This document shows positions 9,122 through 18,194 of a stretch of DNA of 64,000 bases, one piece after another. Every line of letters starts with the position of its first letter. The first letter of the stretch is position 1. Position numbers and translations under genes: made by a program. Below the pieces are notes generated by a model. That model did not search any database. It was not told where the DNA came from and saw only the letters and a program-made list of their open reading frames with translations. This DNA is from Bacteroidia bacterium (lineage in GTDB: Bacteria > Bacteroidota > Bacteroidia > AKYH767-A > OLB10). The stretch spans positions 1-64,000 of the forward strand of contig JAEUTI010000006.1 of the NCBI GenBank assembly GCA_016788065.1, given 5' to 3'.

Positions 9122-10939
9122 ATGCATCTTACTCAAGATAACCACCATTCAATAAATTACAGAGATTCCTGTAATGGGGCTGATATACTTTTGACCCAGT
9201 TAATTAATTCAATACTGGTCATGTCAACCTATCTAAACACTTCAACCATCTCTCAGAGCGAGTACATTACCGCTGATAATCAAGCTATTACCAAAACAAA
9301 AGCTAAAGCCAAAAATGTGGATCAGCTTGGTAAAACCATTTATTATGAAGCTGAAAAAGCAAAATCCCGGACTTCATTCTATATCAAATTATCAGTTATC
9401 TTAATCATTATCAACGCATTGCTGATAATCAACGCGTTCGCACAAACCGTAACCGTAAACAATGCCACCATTACCAATAGTTCGGTTATTACTGTTAAAG
9501 GTGCTTTATTAAGCAATGCCGGAAGTTCTTTAGATAATGATGGAACCATTGAAATCTCAGGAGATCTGACCAACAATTCAGGCGGTTCACTTTTCGGACT
9601 CAGCACCGGAACGGTTGTATTAAACGGTGGATCTCAAAATATAGCCGGTTCCTCGTCGACTGGATTCAATGACCTCACCATTGCAGGCACAGGTGCAAAA
9701 ATTTTGCAACAAGACATCAGTGTTGGAGGGAATTATGCTTCCCCCACAGGTGTATTATCCTTATCAACCCAACATTTAATTTTAAATTCACAACTACTTA
9801 CCGTTAAAAATCCATCCCCTACTGCAGTCAATCGCACATCAGGATTTATTGTTTCAGAAACTGATCCTGTATCAGGATATGGTCAGGTAAAATGGTTGAT
9901 AGGAACAGGAACCGGAAATTACATTTTCCCTTTTGGAAATGCTTTGGCTTCTTCCTACTTGCCGGTATCCTTTAACATTACTGCTGCCGGAAATAATGCG
10001 AATGGAAATCTGACTGTCGCCACCTATCCTACATCAGTTATTGCAACACCAAACAACCGGCCTTTACCAACCGGTTTAAGTTCATTAATGTCACTTTCCG
10101 GAACAGAAAATGCTGCAAATGTAGTCGACAGATGGTGGGTGATGGATGCTTCTTCATACACTACACCTCCTGTTAGTGATCTTGCACTAACTTACAGGGA
10201 TAGTGAGTGGGATGCAACCGGAGGAAGTACAAATTCAATAGTTGAAAACTTATTAAAAGCACAATCAAGTGATGGCAGTGCATGGAATCCAGTTCCGGCG
10301 GGAATTGTAAATGCCACTACCAATACCGTTATAATTAACAACGTAAGTGCTTACAATCCATTCTGGACATTAGCAGGCAGCAATGGTCCCTTGCCAATTG
10401 AACTATTAGTTTTTGATGCATCATTAAACGATAAAAACATTGTTGAACTAAACTGGGCAACTGCAACTGAAATAAACAATGATTTTTTCACTGTAGAAAA
10501 ATCACGTGATGGAATAAACTTTGAACCATTTACGATGGTAGATGGGGCTGGGAATTCCACCAGTGTACTTTACTATCAAACTGAAGACAAAGAACCATTT
10601 GAAGGCATCACTTACTATCGTTTGAAACAAACAGATTATGACGGTGCATTTACGTATTCAGATATCCGTGCAGTAAACATTCACAAAATCAACTTCGGAA
10701 CATTTGCAGTATTTCCAAATCCAGCAAGCGATCATTTCTACATTAAATTTGATGATGCTTCAGCTATTGGTGACATGCAAATTCTGGACGTAAACGGAAA
10801 GGTGATCAGAAATTATTCTTCTGCAACTTTCGAAAACAATACCGATAACATTACCCGAATTGAGCGTGATGGAATTGCACCGGGAATTTACTTTGTCACC
10901 ACTGGAAGTGGGCAGATGCAAAAATTAATCTTCCAATAA
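9122..10939 (+). CDS. T9SS type A sorting-domain protein with long N-terminal extension
   Basis: The 605-residue product ends in a clear T9SS sorting domain: FAVFPNPASDHFYI, then a beta-rich region closing GIYFVTTGSGQMQKLIFQ. Upstream of it is a segment LPIELLVFDASLNDKNIVELNWATATEINNDFF (shown here only as its type: the recurrent stalk that precedes the sorting domain in this group). The middle contains a beta-helix-like stretch of NATITNSS and DNDGTIE motifs. The only membrane segment, KLSVILIIINALLIINAFAQ, starts near residue 88 instead of at the N-terminus, so either the start is wrong (M34 at 9221 or a GTG near residue 66 are alternatives) or the protein has an unusual cytoplasmic extension. 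Function is unknown, probably a cell-surface or secreted protein. It follows the repeat protein by 44 bp in the same direction and may share its transcript. Confidence 0.72.
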   Translation: MHLTQDNHHSINYRDSCNGADILLTQLINSILVMSTYLNTSTISQSEYITADNQAITKTKAKAKNVDQLGKTIYYEAEKAKSRTSFYIKLSVILIIINALLIINAFAQTVTVNNATITNSSVITVKGALLSNAGSSLDNDGTIEISGDLTNNSGGSLFGLSTGTVVLNGGSQNIAGSSSTGFNDLTIAGTGAKILQQDISVGGNYASPTGVLSLSTQHLILNSQLLTVKNPSPTAVNRTSGFIVSETDPVSGYGQVKWLIGTGTGNYIFPFGNALASSYLPVSFNITAAGNNANGNLTVATYPTSVIATPNNRPLPTGLSSLMSLSGTENAANVVDRWWVMDASSYTTPPVSDLALTYRDSEWDATGGSTNSIVENLLKAQSSDGSAWNPVPAGIVNATTNTVIINNVSAYNPFWTLAGSNGPLPIELLVFDASLNDKNIVELNWATATEINNDFFTVEKSRDGINFEPFTMVDGAGNSTSVLYYQTEDKEPFEGITYYRLKQTDYDGAFTYSDIRAVNIHKINFGTFAVFPNPASDHFYIKFDDASAIGDMQILDVNGKVIRNYSSATFENNTDNITRIERDGIAPGIYFVTTGSGQMQKLIFQ

Positions 10940-10989
10940 AAATATTACCAAACGAGAAACACACGTCCGTAAAAGGCAGAACGCGGACT

Positions 10990-11022
10990 GCAGCTCCGGC
11001 CCTATTTCCGGGGCTGCTTTTT
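10990..11022 (+). terminator. Rho-independent terminator after the T9SS gene
   Basis: GCAGC-t-CCGG and CCGG-g-GCTGC form a stem of nine pairs around an 8-base loop, immediately followed by five T residues. It sits 50 bp after the stop of the 605-residue protein gene. Confidence 0.85.
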
Positions 11023-11033
11023 AAAACAAAAAA

Positions 11034-11062
11034 AGCCAGCCGGATTCCGACTGGCTTTTTTT
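11034..11062. terminator. Bidirectional terminator between convergent genes
   Basis: AGCCAG-c-CGG and CCG-a-CTGGCT form a strong stem with a 3-base loop. It is preceded by a run of A and followed by a run of T, so it can stop transcription from both strands. It lies 16 bp beyond the stop of the minus-strand sortilin-like gene. Confidence 0.85.
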
Positions 11063-11077
11063 ATTTTCTGCTTTAGT

Positions 11078-14000
11078 TTACTTCTGTATCACCAACTTTT
11101 GTGTGGAACGCATTCCGCCACCGTTGATGTGCAACTGATAAACACCCGCATCAAATTTAGTAAGATCAAGTTTCTTGCTGAAGTATGCTTTTAGTTCAGG
11201 AAGTTGTTCGTTATATATAACCTGACCGAGTGCATTGGTAATTTGTAGGTTATAATCTGCAGGAGTTGCAGGAGTAAATGATACATTAAATACACCATTG
11301 CCCGGATTCGGATTAATGCTGATAAGATCATTCGCAGTGATTTCATTTATCCCAACAGTATTACAAGTATCAACTGCCATTACAGAAGTACGGGCAGTGT
11401 TGCAAGTAATTTCGGTATATACCCAGTTGTAGAAGAAATAATAATATCCCGGTGAACCGGCATTACTGTTAGTGATATTAATCAGACTGCTGTTGTATGG
11501 GTAAACTGCACCGGATGAATTCCGGAAAAGATCCACATTACCACGACATTTGATGAAATAATTAGTTCCCGGATACAGTGTGAAATTAACATTCACAGTA
11601 AGTGGGTTATTCGGACTCGCAGCCATAAATATTGTAGTATCAATAACTGTATTTCCCTGAGAATCCAAAATCTCAATCGTTCTGTTACCGGCTGAATTTG
11701 GATATACATCCAATGTGTTAACCACAACCGGAGCAAGTACATCGAAATACAAACCTCTGATATCATTTGCAGTGAAGAATGCTCCTGCACCAAATCCGTT
11801 ATTAAACTCACCTGTGAAATCCTGTAAGCCACTAGGGAAATCTTCATCCACCCAATAAGTTGTTGTAGCAGCAATATTTGGCGAATAAGTACTTCCGGTG
11901 TTCAGTAAATTTCCACCACCCGGAGCATCCCACCATCTGAGATTTCCGAATCCAGTTCCTGAAGCTGAAAGGTTTACAACACCCGGTCCGCAACGTTGTG
12001 CGCCAACAGTTGCCGGAGCATTATACGGACTTGGTGTAATTGTAATATAATTGGTTTGTGTGTAGCTGTTTGTTCCAATTGAATTGGTTACAGAAAGCGT
12101 AACTTCGTATGTGCCCGGAGTGTTATAAGTAACTACCGGATTCTGGTCAGTTGAAGTTGAAGGATTACCTCCCTGGAATGTCCATGACCAGGAAGTTGGT
12201 GAACCTGTTGAATAATCGGAATATTGCAAAGCAGTTCCTGGGCAACCAATTCTTGTATTTACAGTAAATGACGATGCAGGAGGATAAGTGCCGGGAACAA
12301 ACAGATCACTTTCCCACATACCTCTTCCATAAGTTGAAGCTCTTAATTTTCCTGATGGATAAAATACTTCAAGTTGTGTTACAATAACGTTTGGCAGACC
12401 ATTGAAGAATGGTTCCCAAACATTGATAGAAGCATCTTTATAGAACACACCTAAATCTGTTCCAATATAAATTGCATCATTTGAATTATTCACAAAGGTG
12501 ATACAGTTAACCGGTACATTTGGAATAGAAGCAGAGATGTTAATCCATGTTGCACCCATATCATTCGTCTGGAATACTTTGTTGGTATTTGAAAATCCGG
12601 AGTATGTAATCCATGCTTTATTCGGATCAGTGTTGCTGCATGCGATGCCGGTGATAGTACCGGATGGCACGTTGCTGATAGTGTTCCAGTTGGTACCGCC
12701 GTTGGATGTCATGTATAAACCGGTTGCTTTGGCAGCCCAGATCACCTGATTGTTTGCAGGTGAAACAGCGAGTGTATTAATTTGTGCTGTATTTGTGAAG
12801 TTAGAAATCTTAACCCAACCAGCTCCACCGGTAGTACTTCTCCAAACATTCACAAAACCTGCGTACAATGTGTTAGCGCTTACAGGATCCTGTAACCATG
12901 GAGTAACCCATGCTCCTGCTTCATTAATTCCGTTTGTTGCTCCGGCCCATGTTGCTCCACCATTAGTAGATCTGGCAAGTCCGCCATTCTGAGTTGAACC
13001 CCAGATATTCTGATCATTGGTACGATCAATAAAGCAAAGCATACCATCACCACCAAGAATGTGTGACCAGGTAAGGCCATTAAATTTATTGGTACCATTA
13101 TCTTGCCATCCCTGAACGAGTAAGCTTGGATTTGTTGCTGATTGTCCGAAACCATACATCTGTGCAATAGCAAGACCGTTGCTCAGGTTATTCCACGATG
13201 CACCACTGTTATCAGTAACATAAATACCACCATCATTACCCATGTAATATTTCGTGCTGTTCTCAAAATTAATATCATGGTAATCAACGTGTGTATTTCC
13301 ACCATTCTGATTCCATCCAGAACCACCATTAGTAGAGCGAAGGAAATCTGTCTGACCACCAACAACTACTTCATCTTTATTTGTTGGAGAAGCATCGATA
13401 CACAAGTCATACCATTGCTGAGTTCCTAATCCCGGAGTACTTGGTTTAGTAAAACTTACGCCGCTGTTTGTAGATTTATAAAAACCTTCCGTACCATAGT
13501 TTGGTGCAGGCAAACCAACAATCATGTAAACATAATTTGGATCTGCTTCTGTAACGGCAATTGCCATACGGCTAACATTGGTAACATTTGGCAAACCGGT
13601 TGTAGTTTTTGTCCATGTAAGACCTGCATCAGTAGAACGATAAAATTCACCACCAGCAACATAAACAGTATTTGGATCACCCGGCTTAAACTCCATGTCT
13701 TTGAATGATCCTGTTTGTACCAGTGTAAATGTTGCGGCAGCATCAGTACTACGGTAAACACCACCGGTAGTAGCTACCAGAATTATATTTCCATCATTAG
13801 GATTAACCAAAATTTTACTCATCTGGCGATAGTTCGCTGTGAAGAATGAGAGACCGGTAGTATTCCAGGTAGCACCACCATCAGTTGATTTAAGAACACC
13901 TATTGTGTAAGTATCACCAGCATCACCATCACCTGTTGCAAGATACATGATATCAGGATTTACTGGATCAAATGCAAGATCAGTACAACCAATTACCTGT

Positions 14001-14515
14001 GCTAACTGATCGGTATTGGTAGTCCATAAAATTCCGCCATCATCCGATTTCCACAATCCTCCTGCAGGAGAGCCTACGTATAAAATATCGGGATTGGTAG
14101 GATGAATACGAACGAAGTTCAATCGTCCGGCACCACCACCACCATTAGGAACCACATCGGGACCGATGAATGTCCAGTTACCTGCGTTAAAAGCACTTAC
14201 TTGCTGACGGTATTGTTTGCTTTCTTTCCAAACAGCTGCCGGATTAAAACGGGTGCCATCGGATCCAACACGTGGAGCCATGATATACTCCCAACGCTTG
14301 TATTGTTTGTAACCGGGAACTCTTGAAGGATCGGTTCCAAACTGCTGGCGATAGTTCGCTACATAGTCGTTGTAATATTCATTGAAAGACCGCTGAACTT
14401 CAAAGAAGTTCGTATTCGGGTCCTGCATTTTCTTAACCCAATCCTGTGCGAATAAGGTAGATGAAAACAGGAAACAGGCTAGCAACAATGCCAGTTGTCT
14501 GAGTGTTAATTTCAT
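11078..14515 (-). CDS. Sortilin/VPS10-like BNR propeller protein with PKD and T9SS domains
   Basis: A 1145-residue exported protein. The start at 14515 opens with signal peptide MKLTLRQLALLLACFLFSST...FAQ; the longer frame adds 16 unlikely residues. Residues about 100-740 carry many VPS10/BNR-type blades (for example GGLWKSDDGGILW, YRSTDAAATF, FYKSTNSGVSF), a ten-bladed propeller fold as in sortilins and xyloglucanase-like proteins. Next comes a PKD domain (SWSWTFQGGNPST, near 790) and an Ig-like CHU_C domain (SASGTGFGNLRWWD). The end is a T9SS type A sorting domain (ISINPNPGNGVFNV ... GVYQLHINGGGMRSTQKLVIQK). Catalytic residues cannot be assigned by eye; it may be a glycan-binding or structural surface protein. 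The gene at 25304 is a second, diverged member with the same architecture. A good promoter lies just upstream. Confidence 0.88.
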   Translation of the reverse strand: MKLTLRQLALLLACFLFSSTLFAQDWVKKMQDPNTNFFEVQRSFNEYYNDYVANYRQQFGTDPSRVPGYKQYKRWEYIMAPRVGSDGTRFNPAAVWKESKQYRQQVSAFNAGNWTFIGPDVVPNGGGGAGRLNFVRIHPTNPDILYVGSPAGGLWKSDDGGILWTTNTDQLAQVIGCTDLAFDPVNPDIMYLATGDGDAGDTYTIGVLKSTDGGATWNTTGLSFFTANYRQMSKILVNPNDGNIILVATTGGVYRSTDAAATFTLVQTGSFKDMEFKPGDPNTVYVAGGEFYRSTDAGLTWTKTTTGLPNVTNVSRMAIAVTEADPNYVYMIVGLPAPNYGTEGFYKSTNSGVSFTKPSTPGLGTQQWYDLCIDASPTNKDEVVVGGQTDFLRSTNGGSGWNQNGGNTHVDYHDINFENSTKYYMGNDGGIYVTDNSGASWNNLSNGLAIAQMYGFGQSATNPSLLVQGWQDNGTNKFNGLTWSHILGGDGMLCFIDRTNDQNIWGSTQNGGLARSTNGGATWAGATNGINEAGAWVTPWLQDPVSANTLYAGFVNVWRSTTGGAGWVKISNFTNTAQINTLAVSPANNQVIWAAKATGLYMTSNGGTNWNTISNVPSGTITGIACSNTDPNKAWITYSGFSNTNKVFQTNDMGATWINISASIPNVPVNCITFVNNSNDAIYIGTDLGVFYKDASINVWEPFFNGLPNVIVTQLEVFYPSGKLRASTYGRGMWESDLFVPGTYPPASSFTVNTRIGCPGTALQYSDYSTGSPTSWSWTFQGGNPSTSTDQNPVVTYNTPGTYEVTLSVTNSIGTNSYTQTNYITITPSPYNAPATVGAQRCGPGVVNLSASGTGFGNLRWWDAPGGGNLLNTGSTYSPNIAATTTYWVDEDFPSGLQDFTGEFNNGFGAGAFFTANDIRGLYFDVLAPVVVNTLDVYPNSAGNRTIEILDSQGNTVIDTTIFMAASPNNPLTVNVNFTLYPGTNYFIKCRGNVDLFRNSSGAVYPYNSSLINITNSNAGSPGYYYFFYNWVYTEITCNTARTSVMAVDTCNTVGINEITANDLISINPNPGNGVFNVSFTPATPADYNLQITNALGQVIYNEQLPELKAYFSKKLDLTKFDAGVYQLHINGGGMRSTQKLVIQK

Positions 14516-14560
14516 AAGTAAGTTGATTTGGAGTTTATGAGTTGTATTAGGTTCAATTTT

Positions 14561-14591
14561 CAAATGTAGTACTATAATTGAAAATTAGCAA
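14561..14591 (-). promoter_or_regulatory. Promoter for the sortilin-like gene
   Basis: On the minus strand TTG (14591-14589) is followed after 20 bases by TACATTTG (14568-14561), a full match to the Bacteroidota TTG/TAnnTTTG promoter. The inferred start of transcription gives a leader of about 40 nt before the ATG at 14515, again favouring that start codon. Confidence 0.65.
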
Positions 14592-14694
14592 CATATATTA
14601 CAACAATTTTTAGGTTAAACGACTGGAAAAGTGTGGTTTAGCAACAAATATGGCCGATTTTGATGAAAAATTACCAGTTAAACCCCATAAAATA

Positions 14695-14726
14695 CAAATG
14701 GCGAATGATTTCTCATCCGCCATTTG
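14695..14726 (-). terminator. Long hairpin downstream of the small exported-protein gene
   Basis: CAAATGGCG-a-ATGA-tttc-TCAT-c-CGCCATTTG forms a 13-pair hairpin with one mismatch and a TTTC tetraloop. It lies about 50 bp past the stop at 14775. The T-run after the stem on the minus strand is weak, so it may be a terminator or an mRNA-stabilising structure. Confidence 0.5.
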
Positions 14727-14774
14727 GTGCCTGAAAGTCCGTATTACGGAGCAATATTCAAATCTTATTCGTTC

Positions 14775-15149
14775 TTATTTTACAGCACTTTGTATACTCA
14801 GATCGCCTTCCGCACGAATTGCCAATACATAATCGGTAGCTGTGCAAAATCTTCTTGTTTTGGATGGGTCAGCATTCGGGAAAATCAAAACAGAACCTTC
14901 CATTTTTCCCATTTTACAGTTCTTATCAACTTCAGCTTTCTGCTCAGCAGTCTTTACATAAATAACGTTCACCAAAGCAGGATTTATTTGCTCTCCCATT
15001 AGTGTAGTCAGATCGTGACCTGTTTGTTCAGAAAAAACATAAACATTGAACAGATTGGCAGCATAAATTTCAGAACATAATTTATTTTGGGCATTAACAG
15101 AATAAGAGCCGAATGCCAGAAGAGCAAGGAGGAATAATTTAATTTTCAT
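14775..15149 (-). CDS. Small exported protein of unknown function
   Basis: A 124-residue protein starting with signal peptide MKIKLFLLALLAFGSYSVNA-Q; the ATG at 15149 is preferred to the in-frame codon at 15197, which adds 16 charged residues. After cleavage about 104 residues remain, with three cysteines (in NKLCSEI, KNCKMG and RRFCTAT) that could make disulfides in the periplasm. No family is recognised. It follows the 211-residue exported-protein gene by 52 bp in the same direction and probably shares its transcript. Confidence 0.65.
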   Translation of the reverse strand: MKIKLFLLALLAFGSYSVNAQNKLCSEIYAANLFNVYVFSEQTGHDLTTLMGEQINPALVNVIYVKTAEQKAEVDKNCKMGKMEGSVLIFPNADPSKTRRFCTATDYVLAIRAEGDLSIQSAVK

Positions 15150-15201
15150 GAGCTGTTTTTTTTGTAAATATAATAATTCTTTTGAATAATCGGTCATTTG
15201 C

Positions 15202-15837
15202 CTATTTTTCCATTACCACAAAGCCATTCAGCAAGGTTTCCATTTCATCTTTGTAACCATCAAACAAATTAGAGGCCGTATAGCAAAGCACTTGTACGGC
15301 ACCGGCAGGACCGCCATAGTAGTAACCAAAATACTTAAACTTTACACCTTGAATGGTACCTTCCATTTGCATCATCAATAATTTTACACCGTTCACCATC
15401 CTATATTCCTGAGCAACTATTTTGGCATCGGGAGCAGCTGACTGTGCATTTTCAAATGCTATTCCCGATAAACTCTCCACAGGAATTTCAATTTTCTCCG
15501 TAATCAGAAGCATATACAAATCTTCGTTCTTTAACTGAAATTCAAATTCTGCAGCTTCATCTTCACCTGCTTTTTTAAATGACCAAAGTTTGGGATTAAT
15601 ATTTATTCCAACAGGAATGCGATCACTCTTCACCAAAAATGAAGATGCTTTATCAGTAGTAAATGTACCCGGATTTTCAGGTATAACAACTTCTTCTTTG
15701 GGAGCTGCATTTGCATAGCTCCAGCTGCCATTATCATAAAGTAATACCTCATCGCCTTTTTCGGTGACAGCCTTTATCTGGGCATTAGTTGTAAAGGCTA
15801 AAAAACAACCCGTTAACACTAAAAGAATTTTTTTCAT
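15202..15837 (-). CDS. Exported hypothetical protein with DNGSWSY segment
   Basis: The 211-residue protein has a signal peptide (MKKILLVLTGCFLAFTTNA-Q, cleavage near 19) followed by the segment KGDEVLLYDNGSWSYAN, a pattern seen at the N-terminus of many exported Bacteroidota proteins. The remaining 150 residues alternate hydrophobic and charged positions, ending in VQVLCYTASNLFDGYKDEMETLLNGF, which resembles the C-terminal part of small PsbP/DcrB-like folds (a weak similarity by eye). No catalytic motif is seen. It is the first gene of a likely two-gene unit with the small exported protein downstream. Confidence 0.7.
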   Translation of the reverse strand: MKKILLVLTGCFLAFTTNAQIKAVTEKGDEVLLYDNGSWSYANAAPKEEVVIPENPGTFTTDKASSFLVKSDRIPVGININPKLWSFKKAGEDEAAEFEFQLKNEDLYMLLITEKIEIPVESLSGIAFENAQSAAPDAKIVAQEYRMVNGVKLLMMQMEGTIQGVKFKYFGYYYGGPAGAVQVLCYTASNLFDGYKDEMETLLNGFVVMEK

Positions 15838-15945
15838 AGATCTGATTTATAATTTATAAATGTCGGTAAACCTACTCAATCCGCCAAAGGATAAATAGTA
15901 TATGTATGATAATCAACAACTTAATTTATCTATATGAAATTCATA

Positions 15946-17055
15946 TCATTTCCCATCCATTAGTTGGCGACAGTGTTCATATAAAGTGTCAGCAATTTTT
16001 TTGAAGCTCAGGTTTTTTTGAAAATAAGAAATGAGTTTATCTGATGATGGTTTACCCATACTTTTTAACTGCATTAATTTGCGAAAAAGATCCTCATGAT
16101 CTCCGGTTTCAAACAGTAATGCCACTTCACCTGAACTGGTAATTTTAATAAATGGTGGAATGGAAGAAACAACAGGAAACAACCCACATGCCAGTGCCTC
16201 AATTAATGCATAACCGGAACCTTCATGGTGACTTCCGGAAATAAAATAATCGGCGGCACTATACCAATTTGCAATTTCTGAATGATCAATTTTTCCAACC
16301 AGTTGAACAGCACTTTTCAAAGCAGTTGAACCGGATAACATGTCATTGGTTTCATTCAATAAATCATTGCTTTGAAAGATCATAAAAAGTTTTGCATCGG
16401 GTTGAATCATTGCAAACTTTTCAAATGCTTTTAAAACCGTTATCGGGTCCTTGTCGGGATGCAATCTTCCTACCCACAAAAAATTATAATTGCCTTCCAT
16501 TGCGATGGTTTTTCTCGCAATATCTTTTGCAACAGGCTTTAAAAACGTCGATGCTTCCAGTAATTCTAATATAGGTTTAGATGAGTGAATTATTTGTGCC
16601 TGTTGCCAGGGAATGCTGTTATATTGAGATGTAAAAAAATAGGCATCAGTCATACCATCCGCAATTCGGTGGAAGAATTTTTTAATACTATTTTTTGAAG
16701 GCAAGCCACCATGGTGCTGAACAACAATTTTTACTTTATTGCCTAATATCATTCTAAGTGCGATAATCTTTTCAGGATAAACTAATCCGTGCACCATTAC
16801 AATATCAGGATTCCATTTTTTCAATTTGCGGGCAAAACCAAATAATGGATCCCGCACCAGAGATGTTCCTTTAAATCCATGAAAGGTGCATCCATCTTTT
16901 GTAAATTGGGTATTAGTTGCAAGATTTAACACCGGAATAACTTCAAGCTTTCGATCGGCTTCAAAAATATATTGATAAGATGTGCTGAACCTGTTTACCA
17001 TTTGCTGCAAGTCGGCAGTTGGGTGATGGTAAAAACTGAGATCGATTATTTTCAT
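15946..17055 (-). CDS. Glycosyltransferase family 4-like protein (GT-B)
   Basis: A 369-residue cytoplasmic glycosyltransferase. The C-terminal GT1-type domain shows the sugar-nucleotide binding region FLWVGRLHPDKDP (about 195-207) and the E-x7-E motif in EGSGYALIEAL (about 285), followed by GLFPVVSSI. The N-terminal half has the acceptor-side Rossmann pattern with IVMVHGLVYPEKI and VVQHHGG. Retaining GT4 enzymes transfer sugars from nucleotide donors to glycans, lipids or proteins; donor and acceptor cannot be read here. It is a lone gene, not in a polysaccharide cluster, and is divergent from the methyltransferase gene across 68 bp that holds promoter elements for both. Confidence 0.88.
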   Translation of the reverse strand: MKIIDLSFYHHPTADLQQMVNRFSTSYQYIFEADRKLEVIPVLNLATNTQFTKDGCTFHGFKGTSLVRDPLFGFARKLKKWNPDIVMVHGLVYPEKIIALRMILGNKVKIVVQHHGGLPSKNSIKKFFHRIADGMTDAYFFTSQYNSIPWQQAQIIHSSKPILELLEASTFLKPVAKDIARKTIAMEGNYNFLWVGRLHPDKDPITVLKAFEKFAMIQPDAKLFMIFQSNDLLNETNDMLSGSTALKSAVQLVGKIDHSEIANWYSAADYFISGSHHEGSGYALIEALACGLFPVVSSIPPFIKITSSGEVALLFETGDHEDLFRKLMQLKSMGKPSSDKLISYFQKNLSFKKIADTLYEHCRQLMDGK

Positions 17056-17068
17056 GGCTAAGATGGTT

Positions 17069-17076
17069 CAAATATA
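17069..17076 (-). promoter_or_regulatory. -7 element for the glycosyltransferase gene
   Basis: On the minus strand the bases read TATATTTG, matching TAnnTTTG, 13 bases ahead of the ATG. No TTG at the ideal spacing is visible, so confidence is limited. It would give a very short leader. Confidence 0.4.
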
Positions 17077-17086
17077 AGTCTAAGAA

Positions 17087-17117
17087 TTTGTGAAACCCTT
17101 ACAAAATCTTACTTTTG
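17087..17117 (+). promoter_or_regulatory. Promoter giving an almost leaderless methyltransferase mRNA
   Basis: TTTG (17087-17090) is followed after 19 bases by TACTTTTG (17110-17117), a full match to the Bacteroidota promoter. The ATG is at 17124, only six bases after the -7 element, so transcription should start at or next to the start codon. Confidence 0.7.
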
Positions 17118-17123
17118 CACACC

Positions 17124-18011
17124 ATGTTACTATTGTCGCCACAAAATTTCCCCGATTATGAGCTCATCGATGCGGGTGATTTCGAAAAACTGGAGCGTTT
17201 TGGAAAGTATATTACGATTCGTCCCGAGCCTCAGGCTGTCTGGGGCAAGGTGTTGACTACCAAGGAGTGGGAAAAGCAGGCACATGTAAGGTTTATACCG
17301 AACTCAAGTTCTTCGGGAAGCTGGAAAAAGTTCAAGGAGATGCCTGATCAATGGAAGATAGCATATGATCTGATTGGGGAGAATGGAAGCAAGCAGAAAA
17401 TGGTACTTCGCCTGGGATTAACTTCATTCAAACATGTGGGAGTTTTCCCTGAACAGGCAGTAAACTGGAATTATATTTACAATGCGGTTTCAAGTCTGAA
17501 AATAAACAAGCCCAAAGTACTTAATCTTTTTGCATACACGGGAGGTTCCACACTTGCAGCACAAGCAGCAGGTGCCGATACCACACATCTCGATTCTATA
17601 AAACAAGTGGTTACCTGGGCACGGGAAAATATGGAGCACAGCAAACTGGAAAATATCCGGTGGATTGTTGAAGATGCTTTAACTTTTGTGAAACGCGAAG
17701 TTAAGCGCGGTAAAAAATATAACGGAATCATTTTGGATCCGCCAGCATACGGTCATGGTGCCAATGGTGAGAAGTGGAAACTGGAAGAACAAATTCAGGA
17801 AATGACACAATTGGTAACATCACTTCTCGAACCTGAAGATCACTTTTTATTACTCAACACCTACTCTTTAGGTTTCTCTTCTGTAATCATTGAAAATCTT
17901 TTAAACGAAACACCGCTTCGAAATACTTTTGAAACCGGAGAACTTTTTCTTCATGCAACTAGTGGGGTTAAGTTGCCACTTGGGGTGTTTGGACGGAGTA
18001 AAATTAGGTAG
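17124..18011 (+). CDS. Class I SAM-dependent methyltransferase (RlmI/RlmK-like)
   Basis: A 295-residue methyltransferase. The ATG at 17124 is chosen over a TTG three codons earlier, which is part of the promoter. Motif I is VLNLFAYTGGSTLAA (about 127-141), followed by the acidic residue of motif II in HLDSIK and by motif IV DPPAYGHG (about 203). These match the PF10672 group related to RlmI/RlmK 23S rRNA methyltransferases, though it lacks an N-terminal PUA domain of usual length. The likely substrate is RNA, but the exact target base cannot be inferred. The stop codon TAG coincides with the first unit of a 12-bp tandem repeat array. Confidence 0.85.
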   Translation: MLLLSPQNFPDYELIDAGDFEKLERFGKYITIRPEPQAVWGKVLTTKEWEKQAHVRFIPNSSSSGSWKKFKEMPDQWKIAYDLIGENGSKQKMVLRLGLTSFKHVGVFPEQAVNWNYIYNAVSSLKINKPKVLNLFAYTGGSTLAAQAAGADTTHLDSIKQVVTWARENMEHSKLENIRWIVEDALTFVKREVKRGKKYNGIILDPPAYGHGANGEKWKLEEQIQEMTQLVTSLLEPEDHFLLLNTYSLGFSSVIIENLLNETPLRNTFETGELFLHATSGVKLPLGVFGRSKIR

Positions 18012-18179
18012 TTAATTAAGTGGTTAATTAGGTAGTTAATTAGGTGGTTAATTAGGTGGTTAATTAGGTGGTTAATTAGGTGGTTAATTAAGTGGTTAAT
18101 TAGGTGGTTAATTAGGTGGTTAATTAGGTAGTTAATTAGGTAGTTAATTAAGTGGTTAATTAAGTGGTTAATTAGGGGA
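18003..18179. repeat. 12-bp tandem repeat array starting in a stop codon
   Basis: Fourteen full 12-bp units run from 18012 to 18179, consensus TTAATTAGGTGG, preceded by a 9-base partial unit at 18003-18011 that includes the TAG stop of the methyltransferase gene. Variation is limited to two positions (GG/AG and GG/AG at the unit end). As 12 is a multiple of three the array is open on the minus strand as a run of LINHLIN residues, but there is no protein evidence for that frame. The copy number is expected to vary between strains. Confidence 0.95.
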
Positions 18180-18194
18180 ATCATCAAATCACCA

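Noticed and set aside
14650-14832. Short plus-strand frames opposite the small exported-protein gene
   Set aside because: They cover the hairpin and the antisense of a gene with a clear signal peptide; no independent support.
18003-18179. Possible CRISPR array
   Set aside because: Units are 12 bp and contiguous, with no spacers and no cas genes nearby.
17951-18187. Minus-strand frame encoding repeated LINHLIN residues
   Set aside because: It is produced only by the 12-bp tandem repeat, has no homolog-like composition, and overlaps the end of the methyltransferase gene.
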